Positions 1 through 6,590 of a stretch of DNA of 9,647 nucleotides are shown here, in pieces. The number at the start of each line of letters is the position of its first letter. Position 1 is the stretch's first letter. The translations under genes were made by a program, and so were the position numbers. A model generated the notes under the pieces. It had not been told where the DNA came from. It ran no database searches and worked only from the letters and a program-made list of their open reading frames with translations. Origin of the DNA: Candidatus Hikarchaeia archaeon HikBin4 (GTDB lineage Archaea; Halobacteriota; Halobacteria; Halobacteriales; Hikarchaeaceae); contig WTZT01000017.1 in the NCBI GenBank assembly GCA_009889685.1, positions 1-9,647 of the forward strand, written 5' to 3'.

Positions 1-521
1 AAGACGAATGGATTGAAGAATTAATGAAATGGCTTGGAGAATCAGTTGAGAGAGAAATTCCTCACCTTGGTGTATGTTTTGGTCACCAGATTCTGGCAGT
101 TGTGTTAGGAGGTAAGGTTGAATCAATGGGAGATTTTGAAATTGGATATAATGAGATCCAACAAGTGGGAGAAAATAAGCTTTTAGAAGGGATTCCAGAG
201 ACATTTGTCTCGTTTTCTACCCATGGGGATGCTGTTACGAAAATCCCACCCGGGTCGCTGCTTATTGCAAAAAATGAATATGGAATACAAGGATGGAATA
301 AAGGAAATATTTGGACCGTTCAATTTCATCCAGAATACGATTTAAAGACGATTAAAGATACTACGCCGAAAAAAGAAGGTCCACTTATTCCTCATACGAA
401 AATTGAAAAAATATTAGCAGAATCGACGAAAGTCATGCATTATAAAATAAGTGAAACCAAGAGACTTTTTGATAATTTTATAGAATTGGCAGGGGAGATG
501 AGGCAACATGGAACAAATTAA
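1..521 (+). CDS. Class I glutamine amidotransferase domain protein, 5' end cut by window
   Basis: This protein should hydrolyse glutamine and pass ammonia to an acceptor; which acceptor cannot be told from this fragment. The open frame runs in from the window edge (first full codon at base 3), so the ATG at 24 is internal and about 172 residues are visible. The nucleophile elbow GVCFGHQ places the catalytic cysteine at codon 75-77. The rest of the triad is the His and Glu of QFHPEYD (codons 327-329 and 333-335), in the usual order for class I (GuaA/TrpG-like) domains. A tail of about 55 residues follows the HPE motif and no synthetase domain follows, so this looks like a stand-alone COG0518-type amidotransferase rather than full GMP synthase. 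Its last 14 bases overlap the next gene, which implies co-transcription. The family is clear; the substrate is unknown. Confidence 0.85.
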   Translation, partial: DEWIEELMKWLGESVEREIPHLGVCFGHQILAVVLGGKVESMGDFEIGYNEIQQVGENKLLEGIPETFVSFSTHGDAVTKIPPGSLLIAKNEYGIQGWNKGNIWTVQFHPEYDLKTIKDTTPKKEGPLIPHTKIEKILAESTKVMHYKISETKRLFDNFIELAGEMRQHGTN

Positions 522-1881
522 ATTTGGGACGGATGGGTGGAGAGCTACTCTTGATATTTTTACAGCAGAGAGAGTCAATCTCGTGGGGGAAGCAGTTGTT
601 TCTTATGTTAAGTCGTCTGGTCTCGGGGGTAGACCAATAATAATTGTATATGATGCTAGAGAATCGTCTCCAAATTTTGCCAAAGGGCTATGCGAAAAAA
701 TGATTCTTTTGGGTCAAGACGTCATATGTGGGAATAGAGATTATCCAACACCAATAGCTGCATGGACAGTTGTTCATAGAGATCTTGCAGGTGCAATTGT
801 GATAACTGCTTCTCACAATCCGCCAGAGTATAATGGGATAAAATTTATACCATCTGATGGTGCCCCTGCTTTGCCCGAAGTGACTATCGAGTTAGAGAAA
901 TATCTAGTGAATCCAGATAATGTATTGAAAGGAAGAGGGAAGGTCGAGGTAGTGGATCTAGTTAGTCCATATGTGAAACATATTAGAGAAATAATTGGAG
1001 GGGACCTTAAAGGACTTAGAGTTGTGTATGATGCCATGCATGGAAGTGGAAGAGGAATTACGGATGAAATTCTTAAGAATTCTGGGGCAGATGTCAAATC
1101 AATAAGAGATTATTTGGACCCTACATTTGGGGGAAATCCTCCAGAACCAAAATCCGAAAACCTAGAGTTGCTGATTGAGTCTATTAAGAATGGAGAGGGG
1201 GATATTGGAATTGCGAATGACGGGGATGCGGATCGGGTTGCAATTGTGACTCCTAAGAGGGGGTGTCTTGATGGGAATTTATTATTTGCTGTGCTTTATG
1301 AATATTTACTTGAGAGGGACACAGGTCCAGCAATTAGAACGGTTTCAACAACATACCTAATTGACAAAATAGCAGAGTCTCATGGGGAATCTGTAGTTGA
1401 AGTTCCAGTAGGGTTCAAATGGGTTGCCCAAGCTATGAAAACGCACTCGGCTTTATTCGGAGGGGAAGAATCAGGTGGTTTTTCCATGAGAGGGCATGTT
1501 AGAGAAAAAGATGGTGTTTTAATTGCCCAACTAGCAGCCGCTGCAGAGTTAGAAAAATCGTTAGATGAAAGAGTAGATTTGATTCTAGAGAAGTATGGAG
1601 AAGTTCACCAACTAACACAAAATATTACCTGTCAAGAGTCAAAGAAAAAGGAAGTATTAGAGAAAGTTCGTCGTAGTGTGGGAGATGAATTTGCAGGAGT
1701 GAAAATAAAAGAAGTTAATGATATTGATGGGGTGAAAATTCTACTAATAGATGGGTCTTGGATTCTATTACGTCCTAGTGGTACAGAGCCAAAAATGCGC
1801 ATATACACGGAGGGGAACAGTAAACGTACGGTCGAAGGATTGGTAGAGAATGGAGAAGAATTAGTCAAGGAGTTGATATGA
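508..1881 (+). CDS. Phosphohexomutase (phosphoglucomutase/phosphomannomutase family)
   Basis: Cytosolic enzyme of the alpha-D-phosphohexomutase family, which interconverts sugar 1- and 6-phosphates through a phosphoserine. At 457 residues it is full length. FGTDGWRA is at residues 6-13, the catalytic serine loop TASHNPPEYNG at 100-110 (Ser102), and the metal loop DGDADR at 238-243 with three aspartates. The sugar-binding GGEESGG is at 318-324 and the phosphate-binding RPSGTEP at 422-428, so all four domains are intact. The ATG at 508 sits just before the conserved N-terminal motif and behind purine-rich GGGGAGATGAGG, a plausible ribosome-binding region inside the preceding gene. Archaea carry several paralogues (phosphoglucomutase, phosphomannomutase, phosphoglucosamine mutase); the motifs do not choose between them. 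The end overlaps the opposing GNAT gene by 21 bases. Confidence 0.95.
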   Translation: MEQIKFGTDGWRATLDIFTAERVNLVGEAVVSYVKSSGLGGRPIIIVYDARESSPNFAKGLCEKMILLGQDVICGNRDYPTPIAAWTVVHRDLAGAIVITASHNPPEYNGIKFIPSDGAPALPEVTIELEKYLVNPDNVLKGRGKVEVVDLVSPYVKHIREIIGGDLKGLRVVYDAMHGSGRGITDEILKNSGADVKSIRDYLDPTFGGNPPEPKSENLELLIESIKNGEGDIGIANDGDADRVAIVTPKRGCLDGNLLFAVLYEYLLERDTGPAIRTVSTTYLIDKIAESHGESVVEVPVGFKWVAQAMKTHSALFGGEESGGFSMRGHVREKDGVLIAQLAAAAELEKSLDERVDLILEKYGEVHQLTQNITCQESKKKEVLEKVRRSVGDEFAGVKIKEVNDIDGVKILLIDGSWILLRPSGTEPKMRIYTEGNSKRTVEGLVENGEELVKELI

Positions 1882-2265
1882 TCCGGTGTATCTTCCTTCT
1901 ATCGTAGGCGTAATTGAAAATCCTAACTTTTGGTAGAATTGTAGAGATGTTTGATCAAATTCTGCAACAAGAGGTTCGTCTGATTTTTTAGCTGCAGTTT
2001 TCACGAGGATGGACCCAATCCCTTGGTGACGGCGTTTAGATCTGACAGCAATCGTTTCTATAGTATTTCCAGTGGATACAAGAATACCAAGAATTGATGT
2101 TGGAGATTCGGCTACTAGAACTTCTTCTGAAGAGATTCTACTTTGAACAATTTTCAGATCGAGTTGGAGCATTGACCCATCAATTATATTCATAATAGAG
2201 GAGAGATCGGAGGTTGTAGCACTTCGGACTTTGAGTCTACTATATTTCACAAGAGAGCTATGCAA
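1861..2265 (-). CDS. Small GNAT-family N-acetyltransferase
   Basis: A 134-residue single-domain protein of the GNAT fold, which transfers acetyl from acetyl-CoA to an amine. The N-terminal strand and first helix (LKVRSATTSDLSSIM, residues 11-25) have the usual GNAT look. Motif A at about residues 72-88 contains the pyrophosphate-binding R-x-x-G-x-G (R79, G82, G84). FYQKLGF near residue 110 is the typical motif B end. The substrate is unknown. There is no ATG near the start: the frame opens with TTG at 2265 or GTG at 2250, both before the first strand, and I see no Shine-Dalgarno sequence at either. The gene follows the SAMP-like gene after 24 bases in the same reading frame, so the two are probably co-transcribed. 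Its end overlaps the mutase gene tail-to-tail. Confidence 0.8.
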   Translation of the reverse strand: MHSSLVKYSRLKVRSATTSDLSSIMNIIDGSMLQLDLKIVQSRISSEEVLVAESPTSILGILVSTGNTIETIAVRSKRRHQGIGSILVKTAAKKSDEPLVAEFDQTSLQFYQKLGFSITPTIEGRYTGSYQLLD

Positions 2266-2289
2266 GTTATAGAGGAAAGGTTTGCTGAA

Positions 2290-2532
2290 TTAACCCCCAC
2301 TAAGTACCGTTAGCAACTTAGAATGAGTGGCAGTGACAAGAGAATCATGGGGTATAGGGATCCCATCTACTAATATTACAACTTCATTTGGAGAGATATT
2401 TATATCTCGTAATAAGTCTACATATGTCTCGTTAGAAACGTCGAACTCATGGGAATCGCCACCTACTATTGAAAGGATTGCTTTCACATGGTTTTTAGAA
2501 TGGCAAGTGATTTTACAGTGTCGATTTTCCAC
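2290..2532 (-). CDS. Small ubiquitin-like beta-grasp protein (SAMP/MoaD/ThiS type) ending in Gly-Gly
   Basis: Eighty codons from a GTG at 2532, or 65 from a second in-frame GTG at 2487. The core has the beta-grasp pattern of MoaD, ThiS and archaeal SAMPs: a first strand (VKAILSIVGG, 16-25), a helix after TYVDLL (37-42), VVILVDGIPIP (51-61), then LLTVLSGG at the C-terminus. The terminal di-glycine is the residue pair that E1-like enzymes (UbaA/MoeB) adenylate in this family, for sulfur transfer (molybdopterin, thiamine, tRNA thiolation) or conjugation to lysines. I favour the shorter start: it begins at the first strand, gives the usual SAMP size, and has a TATA-like box 26-27 bases upstream. 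The longer form adds a Cys/His-containing tail not needed by the fold. No E1 or MoaE gene is in the window, so sulfur carrier versus protein modifier cannot be decided. Confidence 0.75.
   Translation of the reverse strand: MENRHCKITCHSKNHVKAILSIVGGDSHEFDVSNETYVDLLRDINISPNEVVILVDGIPIPHDSLVTATHSKLLTVLSGG
2510..2517 (-). promoter_or_regulatory. Candidate TATA box for the SAMP-like gene (short start)
   Basis: On the minus strand this reads TGTAAAAT, centred about 26-27 bases upstream of the GTG at 2487. That is the archaeal TATA-to-start distance, so transcription would begin at or next to the start codon and give a leaderless mRNA. There is no Shine-Dalgarno sequence, which agrees. The box lies inside the longer reading frame that starts at 2532, so both starts cannot use this promoter. 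Confidence 0.4.
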
Positions 2533-2535
2533 GGG

Positions 2536-2543
2536 GTTTAAGA
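2536..2543 (+). promoter_or_regulatory. Candidate TATA box for rfcS
   Basis: GTTTAAGA is centred about 26 bases before the rfcS ATG at 2566 and preceded by a G-rich stretch. The spacing suits a leaderless archaeal transcript, and no ribosome-binding sequence is seen between box and ATG. The box sits in the short gap between two divergent genes. It is a weak, position-based call. Confidence 0.4.
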
Positions 2544-2565
2544 TTGGGAAAGACGTCGGAAGAAC

Positions 2566-3537
2566 ATGGATGGTGCCACCTCATCTGAGAAGGGAGGAAT
2601 ATGGATTGAAAAATATAGACCAAGGTCACTATCAGAAATTGTTGGCCAAGAAGCAATAATATCGAGGTTAAAAGGTTATGTTGAAAAGAAAGACCTACCT
2701 CACTTGCTCTTTTCGGGCCCTGCAGGAGTGGGAAAAACGACGAGCTCTATTACGATTGCTCAAGAAATATATGGAGAGAAATGGAAGGAAAATTTCCTTG
2801 AGCTTAATGCATCTGACGAGAGGGGAATCGACGTTGTTAGGAATAGAATAAAGAATTTTGCTCGGTCTTCTTTTGGGAATTATGATTATAAAATCATATT
2901 CCTTGATGAAGCAGATTCACTGACCAAAGATGCCCAAAGTGCTCTGAGAAGAACAATGGAACAATTTTCGCATAATACTAGGTTTATATTGTCATGTAAT
3001 TATTCCAATAGGATCATTGATCCGATTCAATCTAGATGTGCAGTGTTTCGGTTTCCACCGTTATCTGATGATGCCATATCGAGAAGGGTGAGAGAAATTG
3101 CAGATGAAGAGGGAATAAAGATTACAGAGGATGGGCTAAATGCAATCATATACGTATCCCAAGGGGACATGAGAAAGGCGATAAATTCACTTCAAGCTGC
3201 TTCAATAACGGGTAAAGAAGTTGAGGAAGAGAATGTGTACAAAACTGCTGCGTCTGCAAGACCAGAGGACATAAATTCGATGGTAGGAAAGGCGATAGAT
3301 GGAGATTTCATAGGAGCCAGAGAAATATTGGAAATTTTACTAATAGAGGGGGGAATTTCAGGGGGGGACATAATAGACCAATTGTATCGGTCGGTGTGGG
3401 AATTCCAAGTAGATAATAAGATTGCAGTGGTGATGATAGATCGAATTGGAGAAGCGGATTATAGGATTTCGGAGGGGGCAAATGAAAGAATACAATTAGA
3501 GGCACTGCTCGCTGCTATATCGATGAGTGGCCAGTAG
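2566..3537 (+). CDS. rfcS: Replication factor C small subunit (clamp loader ATPase)
   Basis: Small subunit of the archaeal clamp loader, which with RfcL opens the PCNA ring and places it on primed DNA using ATP. At 323 residues it is of normal family length. In order: the N-terminal WIEKYRPRSLSEIVGQ (13-28), Walker A GPAGVGKTT (51-59), Walker B IFLDEAD (111-117), sensor 1 around Asn145, the arginine-finger SRC motif (156-158), sensor 2 GDMRKAIN (200-207), then the helical collar domain to the end. No intein interrupts the P-loop region, although inteins are common in archaeal RFC genes. The ATG at 2566 gives a normal short N-terminus. alaS follows in the same direction after 57 bases. Confidence 0.97.
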   Translation: MDGATSSEKGGIWIEKYRPRSLSEIVGQEAIISRLKGYVEKKDLPHLLFSGPAGVGKTTSSITIAQEIYGEKWKENFLELNASDERGIDVVRNRIKNFARSSFGNYDYKIIFLDEADSLTKDAQSALRRTMEQFSHNTRFILSCNYSNRIIDPIQSRCAVFRFPPLSDDAISRRVREIADEEGIKITEDGLNAIIYVSQGDMRKAINSLQAASITGKEVEEENVYKTAASARPEDINSMVGKAIDGDFIGAREILEILLIEGGISGGDIIDQLYRSVWEFQVDNKIAVVMIDRIGEADYRISEGANERIQLEALLAAISMSGQ

Positions 3538-3594
3538 AGAAGAGATTAGTCAAGCCCGAAATCCTTTTGTGCAAATAGGCTCGATACGGCCACA

Positions 3595-6363
3595 ATGAGT
3601 GATTTGGAGGAGGAATATTTCCTTGATTATTTTAAAAAAGAGGGATTTTTTCGAAGAGAATGTGAAGGGTGTGGGGTATTCTTTTGGACAAGAAATGAGT
3701 CTAGGCATAAATGCGGAGAATCTCCATGCGAAGAGTATGGTTTTATTGGAAACCCAGGATTCGATAAGAAATATACAGTAGATGAAATGAGGGAAAAATT
3801 TCTCTCATTTTTTGAAGATAACGGCCATACGAGAATTGGACCGTATCCTGTTGCAGCCAACAGGTGGAGGGATGATGTGTTACTGACCCAGGCTTCGATA
3901 TATGATTTCCAGCCTCTTGTTACCTCAGGGGAAGCCCCGCCTCCGGCAAATCCATTGGCAATAAGTCAGCCATGCATAAGGATGCAAGATATAGATAATG
4001 TTGGTCGAACTGGCCGACATACCATAGCATTTGAGATGTTAGCTCACCACGCATTTAATGCACTAGAGGGCGGCCCAGATGAATTAGCATATAGCGGAAA
4101 AATTTATTGGAAAGATGAAACAGTTAGATATTGTGATGAATTTTTAAAAGAAATGGGTGCAAATCTTGAGGAAGTGGTATACATAGAAGATCCATGGGTA
4201 GGTGGCGGAAATGCTGGACCGGCATTTGAGGTAGTATATAGGGGTCTAGAATTGGCTACATTAGTGTTTATGTCGCTCGAAATTGATCCGGAGGGGAAGT
4301 ATGAGTTAAAAGATGGGCAACGGTATTCACCCATGCAAACATATATCGTAGACACTGGTTATGGTTTGGAGAGATGGACGTGGGTTTCCCAGGGTACACC
4401 TACAATTTATGAGGCCATATATCCAGAGATGATAGAATTGCTCGTTGGTGATGCAGGGATAAAACATACTGAAGAGGACAAAGAATTATTGCACAGGGCT
4501 GCTAGATTGGCTGGAGAGTTAGACATAGATAAATCGGAAACGTTTGAGATTGCTAGGGAGAAAATTGCAGAAGATTTGTCTGTTACGAGAGAGAAATTAG
4601 AACAGGTGATGGCACCTATGGAAGCCATATATGCCATTTCAGATCATTGCAGGGCATTGGCGTTTATGTTAGGTGATGGGATAGTTCCGTCAAATGTTGG
4701 AACGGGATATCTTGCGAGGATGGTCATCAGAAGGGCAGAAAGATTATGTAATTCTGTAGGGGTGAAAATAAGATTGGAAGAATTGATAGATGTACAAGCA
4801 GAGAAAATTGGATACAATAACCGAGAGGTTATTAGAGATATTGTGTGTGCAGAAATTGAAAGATATGGAGAAACTCTTGAGAGAGGATCTAGGAAAATAG
4901 ATCAAATAAGCAAAGATTATTCTAAGTCAAAGAAGCCAATACCAACTGAGAAATTAATTGAGCTTTATGATTCTCATGGGATTCAGCCCGCAATGGTGAA
5001 AGAAATAGCAGAAGGATCGGGGGCATTGGTAGATATTCCTGATGATTTTTATTCCCTTGTTGCTGCAAGGCATGAGAAAAGACAAAGTAAAAAACAAACA
5101 AAAATAGAGAATCTATCGAAGGTGAAAGAAAGCATTTCCAAAACTAAAAGATTGTATTACGAAGAACCGGCCCAAACTAAATTTGATTCAAAAGTGGTAG
5201 AAGTCATAGACAATAAGGATGGATCATTTGAATTAATTTTAGACCGGACTTTATTTTATCCAGAGGGAGGTGGTCAACCTTCGGATATTGGAGTTATATC
5301 AAGTGAAGATGTAAAGGCGAAAGTAACAGATGTGCAGACAGAAGGTGGAATTATTTTTCACAATGTCGATGAAAATATAAAAGTTGGAAGCACTGTTAAG
5401 GGAGAAATTGACAGTAGTAGAAGACGGAGGTTAATGCGACATCACACTGCAACACATATTCTGGTTCACTCGGCTAGACAGCTACTAGGTGAGCATATAC
5501 GCCAGGCAGGAGCTCAGAAAGGGGTAGATAGTTCTAGGGTAGATATTCAACATTATCGGAAAATAAGTAGAGAAGATATCAGAAATATCGAAGCTATTGC
5601 GAATGAAATTATTGTTGAGAATACAGAAATAAAACAAGAATGGCTAGACAGACATGAGGCGGAAAAACAGTATGGGTTTGATTTATACCAAGGGGGGATA
5701 CCAAAGGGAGTGAACATAAGGTTGATCCATGTTGCAGGGGATGTGCAAGCTTGTGCAGGTACTCACGTGAATAGAACAGGGGATATAGGGATTATTAAGA
5801 TTGTAAATACAGAAAGAATTCAAGATGGTGTTGAGAGAATAATTTTTGCAGCCGGAGATGCTGCTTTGAGGGAGGTACAAAGGACAGAAGACATATTAGT
5901 AGAAAGTGCAAATATGCTGAATATCTCTCCTGCAGAAGTACCCAAAACCACGCAGAGATTTTTTGAAGAGTGGAAAGAGAGAGGAAAACATATAGATAAT
6001 TTGAGACGAGAGGTTGCTAAAAATCGAGGGGGTAAAGGGGCGAAGGAAATTGAAGCAGGTGGTTTGGTAGTGGTGGTTCAGAGAATTGACACAGATATGG
6101 AACAGCTTAGAGAAATTGCAAATGCAATAGTAGAGGAAGGAAAGGTTGCAGTCCTAGGTAGTGGAGACCAGGGAGCTAAGATAGTTGTGGCAGTTCCAAA
6201 GGGTGGAAAGTTACATGCAGATAAAATGATGAAAGAGTTAGCAGAGTTAATAGGAGGAAGAGGAGGAGGTTCAGCAGAGTTTGCGCAGGGAGGAGGTCCC
6301 GAAGTGGATAAACTTGATCGGGCATTGGAATCGGTAGAAGATATAATAACCTCAAATGACTAG
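3595..6363 (+). CDS. alaS: Alanyl-tRNA synthetase, archaeal type
   Basis: Charges tRNA-Ala with alanine and hydrolyses mischarged Ser/Gly-tRNA. At 922 residues it is complete. The N-terminal extension with C23-x2-C26 and C40-x4-C45 is the zinc-ribbon-like element seen in archaeal AlaRS and absent from most bacterial ones. The class II core follows: FEMLAHHAFN near residue 146, DTGYGLERW from 253, and NVGTGYLARMVIRR at 367-380. The editing domain has its metal ligands intact: HTATH (H617, H621) and CAGTH (C720, H724). A glycine-rich C-terminal segment (GGRGGG and GGG) ends the C-Ala domain. The ATG at 3595 fits the archaeal N-terminus. The 57-base gap after rfcS shows no clear ribosome-binding site or TATA box, so the gene may be read from the rfcS promoter or an unrecognised one. 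Confidence 0.98.
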   Translation: MSDLEEEYFLDYFKKEGFFRRECEGCGVFFWTRNESRHKCGESPCEEYGFIGNPGFDKKYTVDEMREKFLSFFEDNGHTRIGPYPVAANRWRDDVLLTQASIYDFQPLVTSGEAPPPANPLAISQPCIRMQDIDNVGRTGRHTIAFEMLAHHAFNALEGGPDELAYSGKIYWKDETVRYCDEFLKEMGANLEEVVYIEDPWVGGGNAGPAFEVVYRGLELATLVFMSLEIDPEGKYELKDGQRYSPMQTYIVDTGYGLERWTWVSQGTPTIYEAIYPEMIELLVGDAGIKHTEEDKELLHRAARLAGELDIDKSETFEIAREKIAEDLSVTREKLEQVMAPMEAIYAISDHCRALAFMLGDGIVPSNVGTGYLARMVIRRAERLCNSVGVKIRLEELIDVQAEKIGYNNREVIRDIVCAEIERYGETLERGSRKIDQISKDYSKSKKPIPTEKLIELYDSHGIQPAMVKEIAEGSGALVDIPDDFYSLVAARHEKRQSKKQTKIENLSKVKESISKTKRLYYEEPAQTKFDSKVVEVIDNKDGSFELILDRTLFYPEGGGQPSDIGVISSEDVKAKVTDVQTEGGIIFHNVDENIKVGSTVKGEIDSSRRRRLMRHHTATHILVHSARQLLGEHIRQAGAQKGVDSSRVDIQHYRKISREDIRNIEAIANEIIVENTEIKQEWLDRHEAEKQYGFDLYQGGIPKGVNIRLIHVAGDVQACAGTHVNRTGDIGIIKIVNTERIQDGVERIIFAAGDAALREVQRTEDILVESANMLNISPAEVPKTTQRFFEEWKERGKHIDNLRREVAKNRGGKGAKEIEAGGLVVVVQRIDTDMEQLREIANAIVEEGKVAVLGSGDQGAKIVVAVPKGGKLHADKMMKELAELIGGRGGGSAEFAQGGGPEVDKLDRALESVEDIITSND

Positions 6364-6394
6364 TTTAAGAAATTGATTTTATATTGAGAGGGTA

Positions 6395-6499
6395 CGAACA
6401 CGACGGGAGTTGAACCCGCGACCATCGGATGACTCCCCCCGACACTATGCGTGAAGGGGATAGAAGTCCGACGCTCTGTCCAGGCTGAGCTACGTGTCC
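6395..6499 (-). tRNA. trnR: tRNA-Arg(UCU) with a 30-nt intron
   Basis: Read on the minus strand, the acceptor stem GGACACG pairs with CGTGTTC (one G-U), with discriminator G and no encoded CCA. The D stem is GCTC/GAGC with GG in the loop, the anticodon stem TCGGA/TCCGA, and the T stem GCGGG/CCCGT around loop TTCAACT. Exon 1 is 6499-6461 and exon 2 is 6430-6395, giving a 75-nt mature tRNA plus discriminator-ready CCA addition. The anticodon TCT (6464-6462) is preceded by T33 and followed by A37. It reads AGA (and perhaps AGG), the arginine codons most used in the genes here. It lies between the convergent end of alaS and the divergent kinase gene. Confidence 0.95.
6431..6460 (-). other. tRNA intron at position 37/38 with canonical bulge-helix-bulge
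   Basis: The 30-nt insert lies between A37 and A38. Exon bases 32-35 (CUUC) pair with GGAG near the intron 3' end, giving the 4-bp central helix (one U-G pair). It is flanked by 3-nt bulges U36-A37-U and U-C-A38, each cut between its second and third base. CCCC at the intron 5' end pairs with GGGG as the outer helix, and CAC/GUG extends it as a hairpin. This is the form recognised by archaeal splicing endonuclease, and removal restores a normal 7-base anticodon loop. Confidence 0.93.
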
Positions 6500-6524
6500 T
6501 ATGCGTACTAGTGCTTTCAAGGAA

Positions 6525-6533
6525 CAAAAATAG
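6525..6533 (-). promoter_or_regulatory. Weak candidate TATA box for tRNA-Arg
   Basis: On the minus strand this reads CTATTTTTG, centred about 30 bases before the tRNA 5' end. It is the only A/T-rich hexamer at the right distance for an archaeal promoter with a very short leader. The match to TTTAWA is poor, so this is a positional guess. Confidence 0.25.
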
Positions 6534-6552
6534 CAGGGTTCAATGCCAATAA

Positions 6553-6574
6553 GTACGAGATATTAAGCTCGTAC
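6553..6574 (+). promoter_or_regulatory. Perfect 7-bp inverted repeat around a TATA-like box upstream of the kinase gene
   Basis: The arms GTACGAG (6553-6559) and CTCGTAC (6568-6574) are exact inverted copies separated by ATATTAAG. The spacer is A/T-rich and centred about 27 bases before the ATG at 6591, where the TATA box of a leaderless archaeal promoter belongs. The layout suits an operator for a dimeric regulator that would block or aid TBP binding. No T-run follows either arm, so it does not look like a terminator. Its role is inferred. Confidence 0.45.
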
Positions 6575-6590
6575 AAAATAAAAGGACATT

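Noticed and set aside
24..26. ATG at 24 as the start of the amidotransferase gene
   Set aside because: The frame is open to the window edge with family-like sequence, and a start here would remove the N-terminal part of the domain.
2327..2659. 110-codon plus-strand open frame across the SAMP-like gene and the start of rfcS
   Set aside because: It is antisense to one real gene and out of frame with another, and its translation shows no domain pattern.
2566..3537. Intein in rfcS
   Set aside because: The gene is 323 codons with continuous clamp-loader motifs, so nothing is inserted.
6431..6460. Disrupted anticodon loop suggesting a tRNA pseudogene
   Set aside because: The insert has a canonical bulge-helix-bulge and its removal restores a normal loop, so it is an intron.
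6553..6574. Inverted repeat as a transcription terminator
   Set aside because: No T-run follows on either strand, and it lies upstream of both flanking genes rather than behind them.
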